Assembly: GCA_000701625.1 (NCBI GenBank)
Contig: JNJK01000007.1
Span: 157,003 to 221,002, forward strand
Direction: 5' to 3'
Origin: Lachnospiraceae bacterium MC2017
Lineage (GTDB): Bacteria; Bacillota; Clostridia; Lachnospirales; Lachnospiraceae
Length of the DNA: 64,000 bases
Under the pieces are notes generated by a model that was not told the origin of the DNA, did not search any database, and worked only from the letters and a program-made list of their open reading frames with translations. The position numbers and the translations under genes were made by a program. Positions 26,246 to 35,644 of this stretch are shown piece by piece. The number at the start of each line of letters is the position of its first letter. Position 1 is the first letter of the stretch.

Positions 26246-26720
26246 ACTTAAAAACCCGATGGAATACAGCCTGTGGGTGAGTATAATAGCGGGATTATTA
26301 ATAATTATCGCTGTCACACTTTTTATATATTTCATCATAAGGCTTATTCTCAAAAATAATAAAAAAACAGAAAAGAAAGCTGCTCCCATAACTTCAAGAC
26401 CGATCTCAGCACATCTCATAAAAGACAGATATATAAAGAGAGTTCAGGATATCAAGAATCGATATATGGGAAGGACCATTGGTATCAGAGATGGATATCA
26501 GGAACTCAGTGCTGTTATAAGAGAGTTTGTTCACGAAAAAACAGGGATAAATGTTGAGAGTCTGACTGCGGCAGAAATCAAGGCCAAGGGGATAGAGAAT
26601 CTTAGCAGACTTATGGAAGAATACTATGTTCCGGAGTTTGCAGAGGACGAGAAAATAATAGGAAAGGACCTGCCAAGATCCTGTGATACGGCAGAGGAAG
26701 TGATCAGATCATGGAATTAA
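26229..26720 (+). CDS. Small membrane protein of the MoxR/Bat operon
   Basis: About 163 residues. One membrane helix (SIIAGLLIIIAVTLFIYFII) is followed by a basic linker and a cytoplasmic helical domain rich in charged residues (RIGIRDGYQELSAVIREF-like segment). It overlaps the DUF58 gene and the next gene. The ATG at 26229 follows GAAAGG; a TTG at 26214 is an alternative. Its position matches the BatD/DUF4381-like slot of MoxR operons, but I do not recognise a named domain with confidence. Confidence 0.7.
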   Translation: MVTTVELKNPMEYSLWVSIIAGLLIIIAVTLFIYFIIRLILKNNKKTEKKAAPITSRPISAHLIKDRYIKRVQDIKNRYMGRTIGIRDGYQELSAVIREFVHEKTGINVESLTAAEIKAKGIENLSRLMEEYYVPEFAEDEKIIGKDLPRSCDTAEEVIRSWN

Positions 26721-27814
26721 TGCATGGGATGATCGTTATAATAGGTATTATCCTGATAGCCTGTGTTATACCTTTGCTTTTATGGATCAGAAGTAAAAAA
26801 ACAGGTAAATATTTCAATGGCACAAGGGCTGCAAATACATCAAGGATAAGACAAACAAGGCTATATAAAAGCCTTCATTTCAAATATAGGATACTAACTG
26901 TAGTGATGATCGGAGCACTGATAGGAAGCGTAGTATCTTCGCTTTTCCTTGCGGCAAGACCATATGTACAAAAAGATGTAACGAGTGGAGTAAAAAAGAG
27001 AGATATCATCCTTTGTATGGATGTGTCCTTTTCACTTTATGACCTAAACATGGAAGTTACGGATAATTTAAAGAATCTGGTTTCCGGACTTGAGGGCGAC
27101 AGATTTGGAATAAACATCTTTAACTCGTCATCGATAACGTATGTTCCACTTACCGATGATTATGACTATGTGCTACAGAGACTGGACGAGCTTCATGAGT
27201 ACTTTAAGCTTCAGAAAGAATACATGGAAACATACGAGAACTCTGACGACAGTATTTATGATATGACGGATGAAATGATAGAACAGAAGTCAGAGCTCGA
27301 ACATAAGCTTTTGTACTTTGATTCAGGAACACGTTGTGAATCTGAAAGAGGATCCTCTCTTATTGGAGAAGGGCTTGCGACGGCGCTTTATTCATTTCCA
27401 TATCTAACGGACTCCGAGAGAACCAGAGTTATCATCATGAGTACGGATAATGAGCTGAGCTCAACATCACAGCGTGTGAATATTGGTGAAGCAGCAAACT
27501 TATGTAAAAAAAATAAAGTTCCTATGTTCGGAATCTTTCCATCGGAAGAAAAGTTCTATATAGATGATGGACATGATTACAATACCTGCCTGAGTGAATT
27601 CCAGGACGCTTCCGGGATCACAGGTGGAAAATGTTATATAAGAACCGATGAAATGCCTGTTTCGGATATCGTTCAGAATATACAAAAACAGGAAGCTTTG
27701 CTTGTAAATACGGTTCATACAAGACAGACAGAGGATCTTCCTGAGCTGCCGTTTATAATGATGATCATATGCCTCGCAGTTTCGTGCCTGGCAGGATTGG
27801 TTTTGCAAAGATGA
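26711..27814 (+). CDS. vWA-domain membrane protein (BatA-like)
   Basis: A 367-residue protein with two N-terminal membrane helices (around residues 8-26 and 62-82), a von Willebrand factor A domain and a C-terminal membrane helix (FIMMIICLAVSCLAGLVL). The metal-binding MIDAS is intact as DVSFS (Asp104, Ser106, Ser108). Such BatA-type proteins present the vWA domain outside the cytoplasmic membrane and work with MoxR. It overlaps both neighbouring genes. Confidence 0.88.
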   Translation: MELMHGMIVIIGIILIACVIPLLLWIRSKKTGKYFNGTRAANTSRIRQTRLYKSLHFKYRILTVVMIGALIGSVVSSLFLAARPYVQKDVTSGVKKRDIILCMDVSFSLYDLNMEVTDNLKNLVSGLEGDRFGINIFNSSSITYVPLTDDYDYVLQRLDELHEYFKLQKEYMETYENSDDSIYDMTDEMIEQKSELEHKLLYFDSGTRCESERGSSLIGEGLATALYSFPYLTDSERTRVIIMSTDNELSSTSQRVNIGEAANLCKKNKVPMFGIFPSEEKFYIDDGHDYNTCLSEFQDASGITGGKCYIRTDEMPVSDIVQNIQKQEALLVNTVHTRQTEDLPELPFIMMIICLAVSCLAGLVLQR

Positions 27815-28779
27815 GTATCAGACCGATAATACATCCTGCGATATTGCTGGTGCTTTTGGCAATTCTATTTGGAATTACCGCATTAGCTGTTATCAGGAAT
27901 AAATTCAAAACTTCAGATAAAGTATTTACGCTGTTCAGATTTTTGGTGATATATACATGTGCTTTTATCATTGGCATAAGACCAGTCATTGTAGAAGAGA
28001 ATTATGAGTACAGCACGAAAAATCTTGACGTCCTGTTTGTGGTGGATACTACGATCAGTATGTGGGCGGAAGATTATAATGGAAGCCATACAAGGATGGA
28101 GTGTGTAAAAAAAGATGTAGACAGGATCATCGAAACACTTGCGGGAAGCAATTTTGCGCTGGTGACCTTTGACAATTCATCCCATGTGCTGGCGCCATTT
28201 ACTCAGGATGAGAAGTATGTAAAGGATTTCTTTGATACTTTTACATCTCCGGAAAGCTACTATGCAAAGGGTTCAGACCTGGAAGTGCCATATAAAGACA
28301 TCGAATCATTGCTTAAATCATCTAATAAAAAAGAAGGCAGAAAAACCATTATTTTCTATATAAGCGATGGTGAGATCACAAATGAAAAGCCTTTGACGGA
28401 TCATTCTGCTTTTTCAGAATTGATAGACGATGGAGCAGTTCTTGGATATGGGACAGAAGAAGGCGGAAGAATGCGTGATGGAGAAGAAACTACATACTAT
28501 ATTTATGATTACAGCACGCATGACGATGCGGTGTCTAAAATAGATGAGGATAATCTTCAAAAAATTGCCGACGACATGGGTGTGTCATATTTCAATATGT
28601 TTGAACAAAGTGATTCTCTTCAGGGAAAAGTTGAGATGATAAGGCAAGGTTCCGGTGACGTCATGAATAGAGGAAAAGGAGTAGAAAAATATAAAGATAC
28701 CTACTTCTATTTTGCATATTTCATGGTAATAATGCTCTTTTTGGAAATGATGATCGCTGTCAGAAGAGGGAGGTTATGA
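27811..28779 (+). CDS. vWA-domain membrane protein (BatB-like)
   Basis: About 322 residues with two N-terminal membrane helices, a vWA domain and a C-terminal helix. Its MIDAS reads DTTIS (Asp79, Thr81, Ser83), so the first Ser of the usual DxSxS is Thr. IIFYISDGEITNE is a vWA core strand. The ATG at 27811 overlaps the upstream stop (ATGA). It is the BatB-like partner of the preceding BatA-like protein. Confidence 0.88.
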   Translation: MSIRPIIHPAILLVLLAILFGITALAVIRNKFKTSDKVFTLFRFLVIYTCAFIIGIRPVIVEENYEYSTKNLDVLFVVDTTISMWAEDYNGSHTRMECVKKDVDRIIETLAGSNFALVTFDNSSHVLAPFTQDEKYVKDFFDTFTSPESYYAKGSDLEVPYKDIESLLKSSNKKEGRKTIIFYISDGEITNEKPLTDHSAFSELIDDGAVLGYGTEEGGRMRDGEETTYYIYDYSTHDDAVSKIDEDNLQKIADDMGVSYFNMFEQSDSLQGKVEMIRQGSGDVMNRGKGVEKYKDTYFYFAYFMVIMLFLEMMIAVRRGRL

Positions 28780-29525
28780 TGAAAAAGATACCTTTGCGCT
28801 TGTGGCTAATGCTTACGGCAGCGTGCATTTTGATTATTTCAGGCTCGCTGCTTACAAGGAGAGTTTGGGCAAACCATAGCTTTGTACAGGCATATGAAAA
28901 AGGAGAATATGACACGGAAAAAGAAGAGCGATTATTAACCTTGAATTTCCCGGAAAGATATCTGCCTTATTACAACCTGGGTAATGTCGCTTTCAAAAAA
29001 GGCGATTACAATCAGGCCGTTGCATACTACAACGAAGCTCTCAAAAGAAATCCTTCAGGTGAAAATGATTGTCTGGTAAGGATAAATCTTGCGCTCTCAA
29101 TGTGTTATTCTATCGATTTCGAAAATATATCCTCCGAGGAACAGACTGATGCTGCCATAAAAATACTGGAGAGTGCAAAAGCGGTTCTGCTAGAAAAAGA
29201 TTGTGCTTCGGAAAGTGGAGAAGGACACAATCCAGATGCCCAAAAACTTAAAGAAGATATTGATAAGATGATCGATGAACTAAAAAATGAGCCTCAGAAT
29301 GGGAGTGGTGATGATGCCAAAACTGAACCTAAAAACACTGATCCAAAGCAGGGAGGACAAGATAACTTTCAAGAGGAGCAATTAAAGAAAAAGCTCGAAG
29401 AGTCAAGGAAAGAATCCATGAAGGAGGGCATGGCAAATCAGAACATGATGGATAACTGGTCGGGATATAACGGTGAAAATACAATCCATGACGAAAACTA
29501 TGACTGGGAATCAAAGAAGTGGTAA
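28776..29525 (+). CDS. TPR membrane protein (BatC-like)
   Basis: A 249-residue protein with one N-terminal membrane helix. TPR repeats follow at about residues 65-120 (YYNLGNVAFKKGDYNQAVAY). The low-complexity acidic and Gln-rich tail (KNTDPKQGGQDNFQEE) resembles the BatC end. It is the last gene of the MoxR operon and overlaps the stop before it. In other bacteria BatC recruits partners to the vWA proteins. No clear terminator follows; a repeat element lies downstream. Confidence 0.85.
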   Translation: MMKKIPLRLWLMLTAACILIISGSLLTRRVWANHSFVQAYEKGEYDTEKEERLLTLNFPERYLPYYNLGNVAFKKGDYNQAVAYYNEALKRNPSGENDCLVRINLALSMCYSIDFENISSEEQTDAAIKILESAKAVLLEKDCASESGEGHNPDAQKLKEDIDKMIDELKNEPQNGSGDDAKTEPKNTDPKQGGQDNFQEEQLKKKLEESRKESMKEGMANQNMMDNWSGYNGENTIHDENYDWESKKW

Positions 29526-29589
29526 AAATAGCCTTATCTATTTCTTTGATTTTGTATTAATTCTTGAACATAGATTTGATATACTTGAC

Positions 29590-29671
29590 ATGATGACACG
29601 AATTGAGGGTTCCAAATAAAATCTTTTTGTGCAGGCACAGTCGGATCGTTTATTTTTGATCCAGTCATCAT
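29590..29671. repeat. Dispersed palindromic element, copy 2
   Basis: Ends are TGATGAC (29591-29597) and GTCATCA (29664-29670). Inside is ACACGAATTGAGGGTTCC and TTTTTGTGCAGGCACAGTC, the loop of the third hairpin in the long element at 48604-48811, with the first and second hairpins missing. It lies just upstream of the third protease gene. Confidence 0.65.
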
Positions 29672-29698
29672 CAAAAAATAAGAGGGAGAAAAAAAGGA

Positions 29699-31858
29699 AT
29701 GAAATTAAGAAATCTTGTGATCAAGGCGCTTACTGCGGCAACGATCGCTGCATTGGCAGTAACACCGGTGGCAGCGGAAGAACTAAATGGGGGCAAAACG
29801 ACAGCAGGAGCAGCAGAAGAGACAAAGACCTGTAAAACCGGATACATTCATCTGCCGGCAGAGGATGAAGCAGAGATGACCGATGCGGATATCTCTTTCT
29901 CAGAGATACAGAGACTTAAAGTTGAGACAGAGAAATCCGGATCAGCCTACGAGCCGACGAAAAATATCCCTGACAGATTTCCGGGTGAAACCGATGAGGA
30001 AGCAGAAACTATCCTTCAGACAAAGTATCCGGAGGTCAGGGATCAGGCGGAATTCGGAACTTGTTGGGCACACAGTACGATAGGTTGTGCTGAGTTTTCA
30101 GATATAGCTCATGGTGATGCTGATAATAGCATAGATTTAAGTGAGTTATATCTGGCATATGGAATATTCAGAACTCAGAAAAATCCTGTAGTTGGAAATG
30201 ACGAAGCAGAAGGCGGAGTGACTTTCACCGGAAGCGATGCAGATGTTCTTGATAATGGTGGAAATGCCTGGCTTACCGCACAGTATCTGACTAAGGGTTT
30301 TGGCTATGTATCGGAGAATGAACTTCCATATACATCAAGCAAAAGTGACAGCAGATTTGATGAAAACGGAAATCTTAAGGTTGATATCGATGAACTTAAG
30401 GAAAAATCTGTACTGCAGTTGTCTGATATGAGCGTTTGCGACATAACCACAGATAACGGGAGGAAGATTGCGAAGGAAGCGATAATGCAAAATGGCATGG
30501 TAGGTGTGTCTTATTACGCAGATTCACTTTCTTCACCGTATTATAACGAAATATATGCCGCTTATAATAATGATGAATATGAAAACTCGAATCATCAGGT
30601 AGCTATAGTGGGTTGGAATGATGATTTTCCGAGCGATTACTTTGCATCAGGTCATCAGCCTATGTATGATGGAGCGTGGCTTGTTCGAAATAGCTGGGGA
30701 GATCCATCAAGGGAATTCTATGATGTATGTAATTATTTCTGGCTCTCATATGAAGATGCAAGTTTAAGCAGTGTATATATCTATGATGTTAAGGAAAAAA
30801 ATAATTACGACAATAACTATTATTACGATACCCAGATACATAACTGGAACGCTCTTACAAGTGATTCGACCGTTGCAAATGTATTTAAGGTGCAGGATGA
30901 CGGAAATGAGAAGCTTACAGAAGTAACAATAGAAGTTATGAAAGCTACGGATTACGAGATAAATATATATAGAAATTTGTCAGATGATGGTAATCCTGAG
31001 AGCGGAACACTTGTAGGAAATGCAGTAACAACAGGAAAACTGAGTCTTCCCGGAATTTATACAATTCCGCTGAATAATCCTGTACTGCTGAAAAAAGGCA
31101 GTCGTTTTGCAGTGGTTGTAACGACAGGATCATCTTCTGTATGTTTTGAATCATCTCTTGATGGTTTTGGATCTGTAGATATAGAGTGCGGTGCCAGAAA
31201 AAACCAGAGTTATTTTGAGGATTATTCCGGATGGAAGGACTGGACAAATGCTTCTTTATTCAGGAATGGCTTCGGAAACTTCTGTATCGGGGCACATACC
31301 GTAAATACCAATGAAACCGAAACACAGGAAGTTTTTAAAAACTCAACAGGTCAGGAAGTAACTGTAATCTACGACCTTGATAAGGGTACATATAAGACTC
31401 TTGATGGAAAGGAAATACTGTGCATTGATGGTGGAAAAGGGGTTAATTCATCTTTGACCTATCAGTATACAGCAAGGCCGATCTGTCCTGCAAAGAAGTC
31501 CTTCATCCTTTATGACGGGGTTCTGTATAGTTATAGAAAAGATTACATGATAGGCTTTAAGAGCAACAAAAAGATAGGGCAGGCTTCTGCAACCATCAGA
31601 TGGAAAAAGAGCAGTACGCCTTACAGGTCAGGACAAAAAGAAACCAAGCTGGCATTTAGTGTTGTACCGAGAACTGTTTCTGACAATATGGTTAGCTTCA
31701 CTTATGCTAAAGGTAAGGTAAAGAAACTGCAGGTAAGAACCGGTAATCTCGTAATGAAGCCCACTAAAAAAGATTATTTTGTTAAGGGAGTATCTGCTAA
31801 CGGTATTACTATAATGTTTACAAATAACTATAATGGTACGGTTACAAAAAAGATGTAA
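29699..31858 (+). CDS. Secreted papain-like (C1) cysteine protease, paralogue 3
   Basis: 719 residues. A signal peptide (LVIKALTAATIAALAVTPVAA) leads to a pro-region with EMTDADISFSEIQRLKV and the C1 domain. Catalytic residues are Cys122 (GTCWAHS), His299 (SNHQVAIVGWND) and Asn331 (RNSWGDP). The lectin-like domain begins near NNYYYDTQIH, and the C-terminal module ends TNNYNGTVTKKM. The gene stands alone, about 16 kb from the tandem pair, and is preceded by GAGGGAG. Its middle region is closest to paralogue 2 by eye. It is presumably secreted; no wall-anchor motif is present. Confidence 0.88.
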   Translation: MKLRNLVIKALTAATIAALAVTPVAAEELNGGKTTAGAAEETKTCKTGYIHLPAEDEAEMTDADISFSEIQRLKVETEKSGSAYEPTKNIPDRFPGETDEEAETILQTKYPEVRDQAEFGTCWAHSTIGCAEFSDIAHGDADNSIDLSELYLAYGIFRTQKNPVVGNDEAEGGVTFTGSDADVLDNGGNAWLTAQYLTKGFGYVSENELPYTSSKSDSRFDENGNLKVDIDELKEKSVLQLSDMSVCDITTDNGRKIAKEAIMQNGMVGVSYYADSLSSPYYNEIYAAYNNDEYENSNHQVAIVGWNDDFPSDYFASGHQPMYDGAWLVRNSWGDPSREFYDVCNYFWLSYEDASLSSVYIYDVKEKNNYDNNYYYDTQIHNWNALTSDSTVANVFKVQDDGNEKLTEVTIEVMKATDYEINIYRNLSDDGNPESGTLVGNAVTTGKLSLPGIYTIPLNNPVLLKKGSRFAVVVTTGSSSVCFESSLDGFGSVDIECGARKNQSYFEDYSGWKDWTNASLFRNGFGNFCIGAHTVNTNETETQEVFKNSTGQEVTVIYDLDKGTYKTLDGKEILCIDGGKGVNSSLTYQYTARPICPAKKSFILYDGVLYSYRKDYMIGFKSNKKIGQASATIRWKKSSTPYRSGQKETKLAFSVVPRTVSDNMVSFTYAKGKVKKLQVRTGNLVMKPTKKDYFVKGVSANGITIMFTNNYNGTVTKKM

Positions 31859-31876
31859 AAATTTAGGTGGTGGATC

Positions 31877-32356
31877 ATGATGATCAGAAGAGCTGCGAAC
31901 AGGGATGTAAAAAAGATCATTTTTTTGCTTCAGCAGGTTTTGGAACTGCATGCGGCAATAAGACCTGATGTGTTTATCTCAGGAACGACAAAATACACAG
32001 CAGAAGAGCTTGAGATTTTACTGAAGGATGATTCAAAACCGATTTATGTGGCTGTTGATGAAAATGACACAGTTATTGGATACGTTTTCTGTCAGTTAAA
32101 AGATCAGCCGTTTTCTAATAACATGGTTCCGTTTAAGTCATTTTTTATCGATGATCTTTGCGTGGATGAATCGGCGAGAGGCAAGCATGTCGGAGAGCAG
32201 CTGTTTGAATTCGTTAAGGATGAGGCAGTTAGGCTTGGATGCTACGAAGTAACACTGAATGTCTGGGCGGGAAACACCGGCGCTGAAAAATTCTACGAAA
32301 AAATGGGAATGACGACAAAAGAACGACAGATGGAATATATATTAGAAAAGTCATAA
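31877..32356 (+). CDS. GNAT-family N-acetyltransferase
   Basis: 159 residues. The acetyl-CoA site is DLCVDESARGKHVGEQLF (motif A), and the C-terminal NVWAGNTGAEKFYEKMGM is motif B. It transfers an acetyl group to an amine whose identity is unknown. It begins 18 bases after the protease stop, so the two may be cotranscribed. AGGTGG precedes ATG 31877. Confidence 0.9.
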   Translation: MMIRRAANRDVKKIIFLLQQVLELHAAIRPDVFISGTTKYTAEELEILLKDDSKPIYVAVDENDTVIGYVFCQLKDQPFSNNMVPFKSFFIDDLCVDESARGKHVGEQLFEFVKDEAVRLGCYEVTLNVWAGNTGAEKFYEKMGMTTKERQMEYILEKS

Positions 32357-32374
32357 TAAACAGCATGGTGTTTT

Positions 32375-32415
32375 GAAAATAAGGAGGAGCCCAATCGAGC
32401 TCCTCCTTATTTTTC
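32375..32415. terminator. Bidirectional terminator
   Basis: A 16-bp stem (AAAATAAGGAGGAGC with GCTCCTCCTTATTTTT) has a short loop and A/T tracts on both sides. It lies between the GNAT gene and the convergent ATP-grasp gene. Confidence 0.88.
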
Positions 32416-32428
32416 AAAAAGAATTAAC

Positions 32429-33316
32429 TTATCTTTTTGGAAGTTCAAAAAGGCTTCCCATATATTTATCACCTTTAATTGGATCCGGAGACCATGTGTA
32501 TTTGCCGCTTCCGGGAGTGAAGGTCATTTCTCCAAATTTAATATCTCCGTTATCCAGTACATAAAAATCGCATCGAACATAGTAAAAATCTTTACTGAGT
32601 TTTTTTGAAAGCTCAATAAGTTTATCAAGACAAGGAGGGGCAGGCGGTAATTCTTCATATAAGGGGAAAACACCGTCGTTATAAGGGAACGGCTTCCATT
32701 CCGTATCCATATAAACCTCGCGTGCAGAAGATGAACGATCTCCTATATATTCAATGCATGTTGGTTTACCGTGGAAACAGTGGATTTTGTAATCAAACAG
32801 ATTATTTCCGTTATTGTCTATAAACTTTTCGGCGATGATTTTTCGTTTAATAAGAGAATAATGAAGCTGCAATCCCTCAACAAAAGCAAAATCAGTATTC
32901 ATCCATCGGTTCATCTTTCTTCGGGCAGAAGAAAGATTTAGTTTTGACTTATCGTTTACAATGATATTCCAAGTAGAACCGTGGTTTGTTTTCAGCACAA
33001 ATTTATTGGGAAGTGCGTTAAAGTCGATGTCTTCAAAGTGATCCCATGCTCCTAAAAGTGGTATGAGATATTCTTCTCCGATGCGCTCCTTAACCCATTC
33101 ACGAACAGCATATTTGTCAGAAAGAGTGGCCTTTTCCTTTGTGCTGTCGTATAGTTTCATCCATTGTATTTTTTCATCAAATGTTTGAGGATTTTCAAGG
33201 TTGAGATCACGACCTGTTTCGTGTTTGAACCATTTTTTCAGAGCAGCAGGGTACTGTTCCGGTTTAAGGCTTTTATGATAAAAGTATGTAAAGATAGAAT
33301 AGAGTCTGTTTAACAT
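32429..33316 (-). CDS. TupA-like ATP-grasp protein
   Basis: A 295-residue protein of the TupA-like ATP-grasp family (TupA: teichuronopeptide biosynthesis). Typical stretches are NPQTFDEKIQWMKLYD, LSDKYAVREWV, FVLKTNHGSTWN and the C-terminal YVRCDFYVLDNGDIKFGEMTFTPGSG, which holds the ATP/Mg ligands. Members are thought to attach an amino acid or similar group to surface polysaccharide. There is no signal peptide. AAAGGA precedes the ATG. The acceptor is unknown, and no other polysaccharide genes adjoin. Confidence 0.85.
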   Translation of the reverse strand: MLNRLYSIFTYFYHKSLKPEQYPAALKKWFKHETGRDLNLENPQTFDEKIQWMKLYDSTKEKATLSDKYAVREWVKERIGEEYLIPLLGAWDHFEDIDFNALPNKFVLKTNHGSTWNIIVNDKSKLNLSSARRKMNRWMNTDFAFVEGLQLHYSLIKRKIIAEKFIDNNGNNLFDYKIHCFHGKPTCIEYIGDRSSSAREVYMDTEWKPFPYNDGVFPLYEELPPAPPCLDKLIELSKKLSKDFYYVRCDFYVLDNGDIKFGEMTFTPGSGKYTWSPDPIKGDKYMGSLFELPKR

Positions 33317-33410
33317 AGTTTTTCCTTTAGTCTGCGTAAAAATCTATATACAGTTATTCATTTTAACATTTCACATTAAGCACAACAATGGGTAAGTGTT
33401 TTTAAAAAAG

Positions 33411-33442
33411 TTGCTGAATTCGTATATTTCTGTTAATATACG
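33411..33442 (+). promoter_or_regulatory. hup promoter overlapped by an inverted repeat
   Basis: TTGCTG (33411-33416) and TAATAT (33434-33439) are 17 bases apart. CGTATATT and AATATACG (33421-33428 and 33435-33442) form an 8-bp inverted repeat covering the -10 box, an operator-like layout. Confidence 0.5.
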
Positions 33443-33499
33443 GTTCTGACACAATTATGGTTGAAAGGAGAGGAGTTTTTATAAACTCCGGTAAATGAA

Positions 33500-33775
33500 A
33501 TGAATAAGACAGAATTAATCGATGCAGTAGCAGCAAAGGCAGAGATCTCCAAGAAGGACTCTGAGGCAGCAGTAAAGGCTTTTGTTGATGTTGTTTCTGA
33601 GACACTTGCTAAGGGTGACAAGGTTCAGCTCGTAGGCTTCGGTACATTTGAGGTTGGTGAGAGAGCAGCAAGAACAGGTAGAAATCCTCAGACTGGTGCT
33701 GAGATCGCAATCCCGGCTAGCAAGAACCCGAAGTTCAAGGCTGGTAAGGCTCTTAAGGACGCTGTTAACGCATAA
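33500..33775 (+). CDS. hup: HU-family DNA-binding protein
   Basis: A 91-residue [22 protein letters not shown], the beta-arm with [12 protein letters not shown], and the C-terminal [16 protein letters not shown] are standard. HU bends and compacts chromosomal DNA as a dimer. Codons are strongly biased (GGT, AAG), as expected of a highly expressed gene. It has its own promoter and terminator. Confidence 0.97.
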   Translation: MNKTELIDAVAAKAEISKKDSEAAVKAFVDVVSETLAKGDKVQLVGFGTFEVGERAARTGRNPQTGAEIAIPASKNPKFKAGKALKDAVNA

Positions 33776-33827
33776 TCCGGATTACAGGGACAAACAAACT
33801 GTTGAACCTTTAATCATAGTTATTTAG

Positions 33828-33863
33828 AGAGGTGATATTCTGTCAAAGGATATCCCTCTTTTT
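33828..33863 (+). terminator. Terminator after hup
   Basis: AGAGG-GATATTC pairs with GGATATCCCTCT (one bulged T) around a 7-base loop and is followed by T5. Confidence 0.8.
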
Positions 33864-33876
33864 AGTGTTTTTTTAC

Positions 33877-33905
33877 TTGACATATTTTATCGTGATTAAT
33901 AAAAT
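33877..33905 (+). promoter_or_regulatory. tyrS promoter
   Basis: A consensus TTGACA (33877-33882), a 17-base spacer and TAAAAT (33900-33905) lie just upstream of the T-box leader. Transcription should begin near 33912. Confidence 0.8.
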
Positions 33906-33911
33906 AGCGAT

Positions 33912-34191
33912 AAATGCGAAGATCGGAACAAGTAGTTGGAAGAAATGCGTTACAGAGAGTTGCCGGGCGGTGAGAGGCACAACAAACAGCTTTCAATGAA
34001 TACCTCCGTGAGCAGCTTTCCGGAAAGGGACAGACCTTAGTAGGGAAAGACGGGGATGCCCGTTATCGTGCATGGGACTGTGACAGCAGCCCGCGAGGCA
34101 TAGCGTGTGAGCGTTATGTGAAAAAAGGTGGTAACACGGAATGATTCCGTCCTTTGCAACTAATTAAATTAGATGCGGAGGGCGTTTTTTA
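33912..34191 (+). ncRNA. Tyrosine T-box leader
   Basis: A tRNA-sensing riboswitch. The stem I motif AGAGAG (near 33953) is followed by GCCGGGCGGTGAGAGGC. A TAC tyrosine codon in the specifier-loop position (GAATACCTCC, TAC at 34001-34003) matches the downstream tyrS. The T-box sequence AGGTGGTAACACGG (34125-34139) holds the bases that pair with the tRNA acceptor end. An 11-bp terminator follows (34148-34158 with 34174-34184) and ends in T6. Uncharged tRNA(Tyr) is expected to favour the antiterminator and allow tyrS expression. Confidence 0.93.
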
Positions 34192-34248
34192 AACTCTTTT
34201 TTCTTTTCAAAAAGCCCATATCCGTCATCGAAGGAAAAGGAGAATAAA

Positions 34249-35484
34249 ATGACAATTTATGACGAGCTTAAGCAGAGAGGATTGCTTGCACAGTTCACAA
34301 ACGAGGAAAAAGTTAAGGAAGTTATTAATAACGGAAAGGCAGTATTTTATATTGGCTTTGACCCCACTGCCGATTCACTTCATGTAGGCCATTTCATGGC
34401 ACTTTGCCTGATGAAGAGACTTCAGATGGCAGGAAACAGACCTATTGCTCTTGTAGGCGGCGGAACAGGTATGATCGGCGATCCTTCGGGAAGAACCGAT
34501 ATGCGTGGAATGATGACTAATGACATTATCGATCATAACTGTGAGTGCTTCAAAAAGCAGATGAGCCGATTCATTGAATTTGGTGAAGGCAAGGCTCAGA
34601 TGGTTAATAATGCTGACTGGCTCAGAGATCTGAACTTCATGAATTTCATGAGAGAAGTTGGTGTTCACTTTAATGTAAACAACATGCTTCGTGCCAGAGC
34701 ATATGAAAATCGTATGGCAAGAGAAGGCGGTCTTACTTTCTTTGAGATGAGCTACATGCTGCTTCAGGCATATGACTTCTACATGCTTTACGAGAAGTAC
34801 GGCTGCAATATGCAGTTTGGAGGAGATGATCAGTGGTCCAACATGCTTGCAGGTACAGATCTTATCCGTAAGAAGACAGGAAATGACGATGCCTATGCTA
34901 TGACAATTACTCTTCTTACAAATTCAGAGGGTAAGAAGATGGGTAAAACTGCAAAGGGGGCTGTATGGCTTGATCCTAATAAGACAGCTCCGTATGATTT
35001 CTACCAGTACTGGAGAAATATCCCGGATGCAGATGTTAGTAAGTGTATGAGAATGCTTACATTCCTTCCTCTTGATCAGATCGAAGAAATGGAAAAATGG
35101 GATGATTCAAGAATAAACGAGATGAAGGAAGTCCTTGCATTTGACCTGACAAAGCTTGTACATGGCGAGGAAGAAGCTAAGAAGGCAGAAGCAGGCGCAA
35201 AGGCTCTGTTTGCAGGTGGTGGAGATGATATCACTACAGTTCCTGCTACACCGCTCAAGGATGAGGATTTTAAGGATGGAAAGGTAGATATCCTTCAGGT
35301 TCTTGTATCGGCAGGACTTGTCCAGTCAAGAAGTGAGGCTCGCCGTAATGTTCAGCAGGGCGGTGTTACCGTGGCTGATGAGAAAGTTACAGATATCGCA
35401 GCTTCATTTGACAAGGATTTCTTTGCCGGCGATGGTGTAATGGTCAGAAGAGGAAAGAAGGCTTTCAAGAGAGTTACATACTGA
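34249..35484 (+). CDS. tyrS: Tyrosyl-tRNA synthetase
   Basis: 411 residues, full length for bacterial TyrRS. The HIGH-like motif is HVGHFM, the tyrosine-binding QAYDF and QFGGDDQWSN motifs are present, and the KMSKS loop reads KMGKT. The C-terminal S4-like RNA-binding domain has SRSEARRNVQQGGV. The enzyme charges tRNA(Tyr) in the cytoplasm. AAGGAG precedes the ATG. It is controlled by the upstream T-box and ended by a strong hairpin. Confidence 0.98.
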   Translation: MTIYDELKQRGLLAQFTNEEKVKEVINNGKAVFYIGFDPTADSLHVGHFMALCLMKRLQMAGNRPIALVGGGTGMIGDPSGRTDMRGMMTNDIIDHNCECFKKQMSRFIEFGEGKAQMVNNADWLRDLNFMNFMREVGVHFNVNNMLRARAYENRMAREGGLTFFEMSYMLLQAYDFYMLYEKYGCNMQFGGDDQWSNMLAGTDLIRKKTGNDDAYAMTITLLTNSEGKKMGKTAKGAVWLDPNKTAPYDFYQYWRNIPDADVSKCMRMLTFLPLDQIEEMEKWDDSRINEMKEVLAFDLTKLVHGEEEAKKAEAGAKALFAGGGDDITTVPATPLKDEDFKDGKVDILQVLVSAGLVQSRSEARRNVQQGGVTVADEKVTDIAASFDKDFFAGDGVMVRRGKKAFKRVTY

Positions 35485-35490
35485 TATATA

Positions 35491-35544
35491 AGTTGAAAAA
35501 ATGGCTGCAGATTTTGATTATCAAAATCTGCAGCTTTTTCAACT
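35491..35544. terminator. Terminator after tyrS
   Basis: GCTGCAGATTTTGA and its complement form the core stem, extended by outer AGTTGAAAAA/TTTTTCAACT arms. The symmetric A and T tracts could let it work in both directions. Confidence 0.9.
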
Positions 35545-35644
35545 CATAGGAAATTCCGATATATATAATGATAAGGTTAAATGTACCTAAATCTTAAGAT
35601 GAAAGAAGATATAAACGGGTATATAATGATGACAGGTTCATCAG

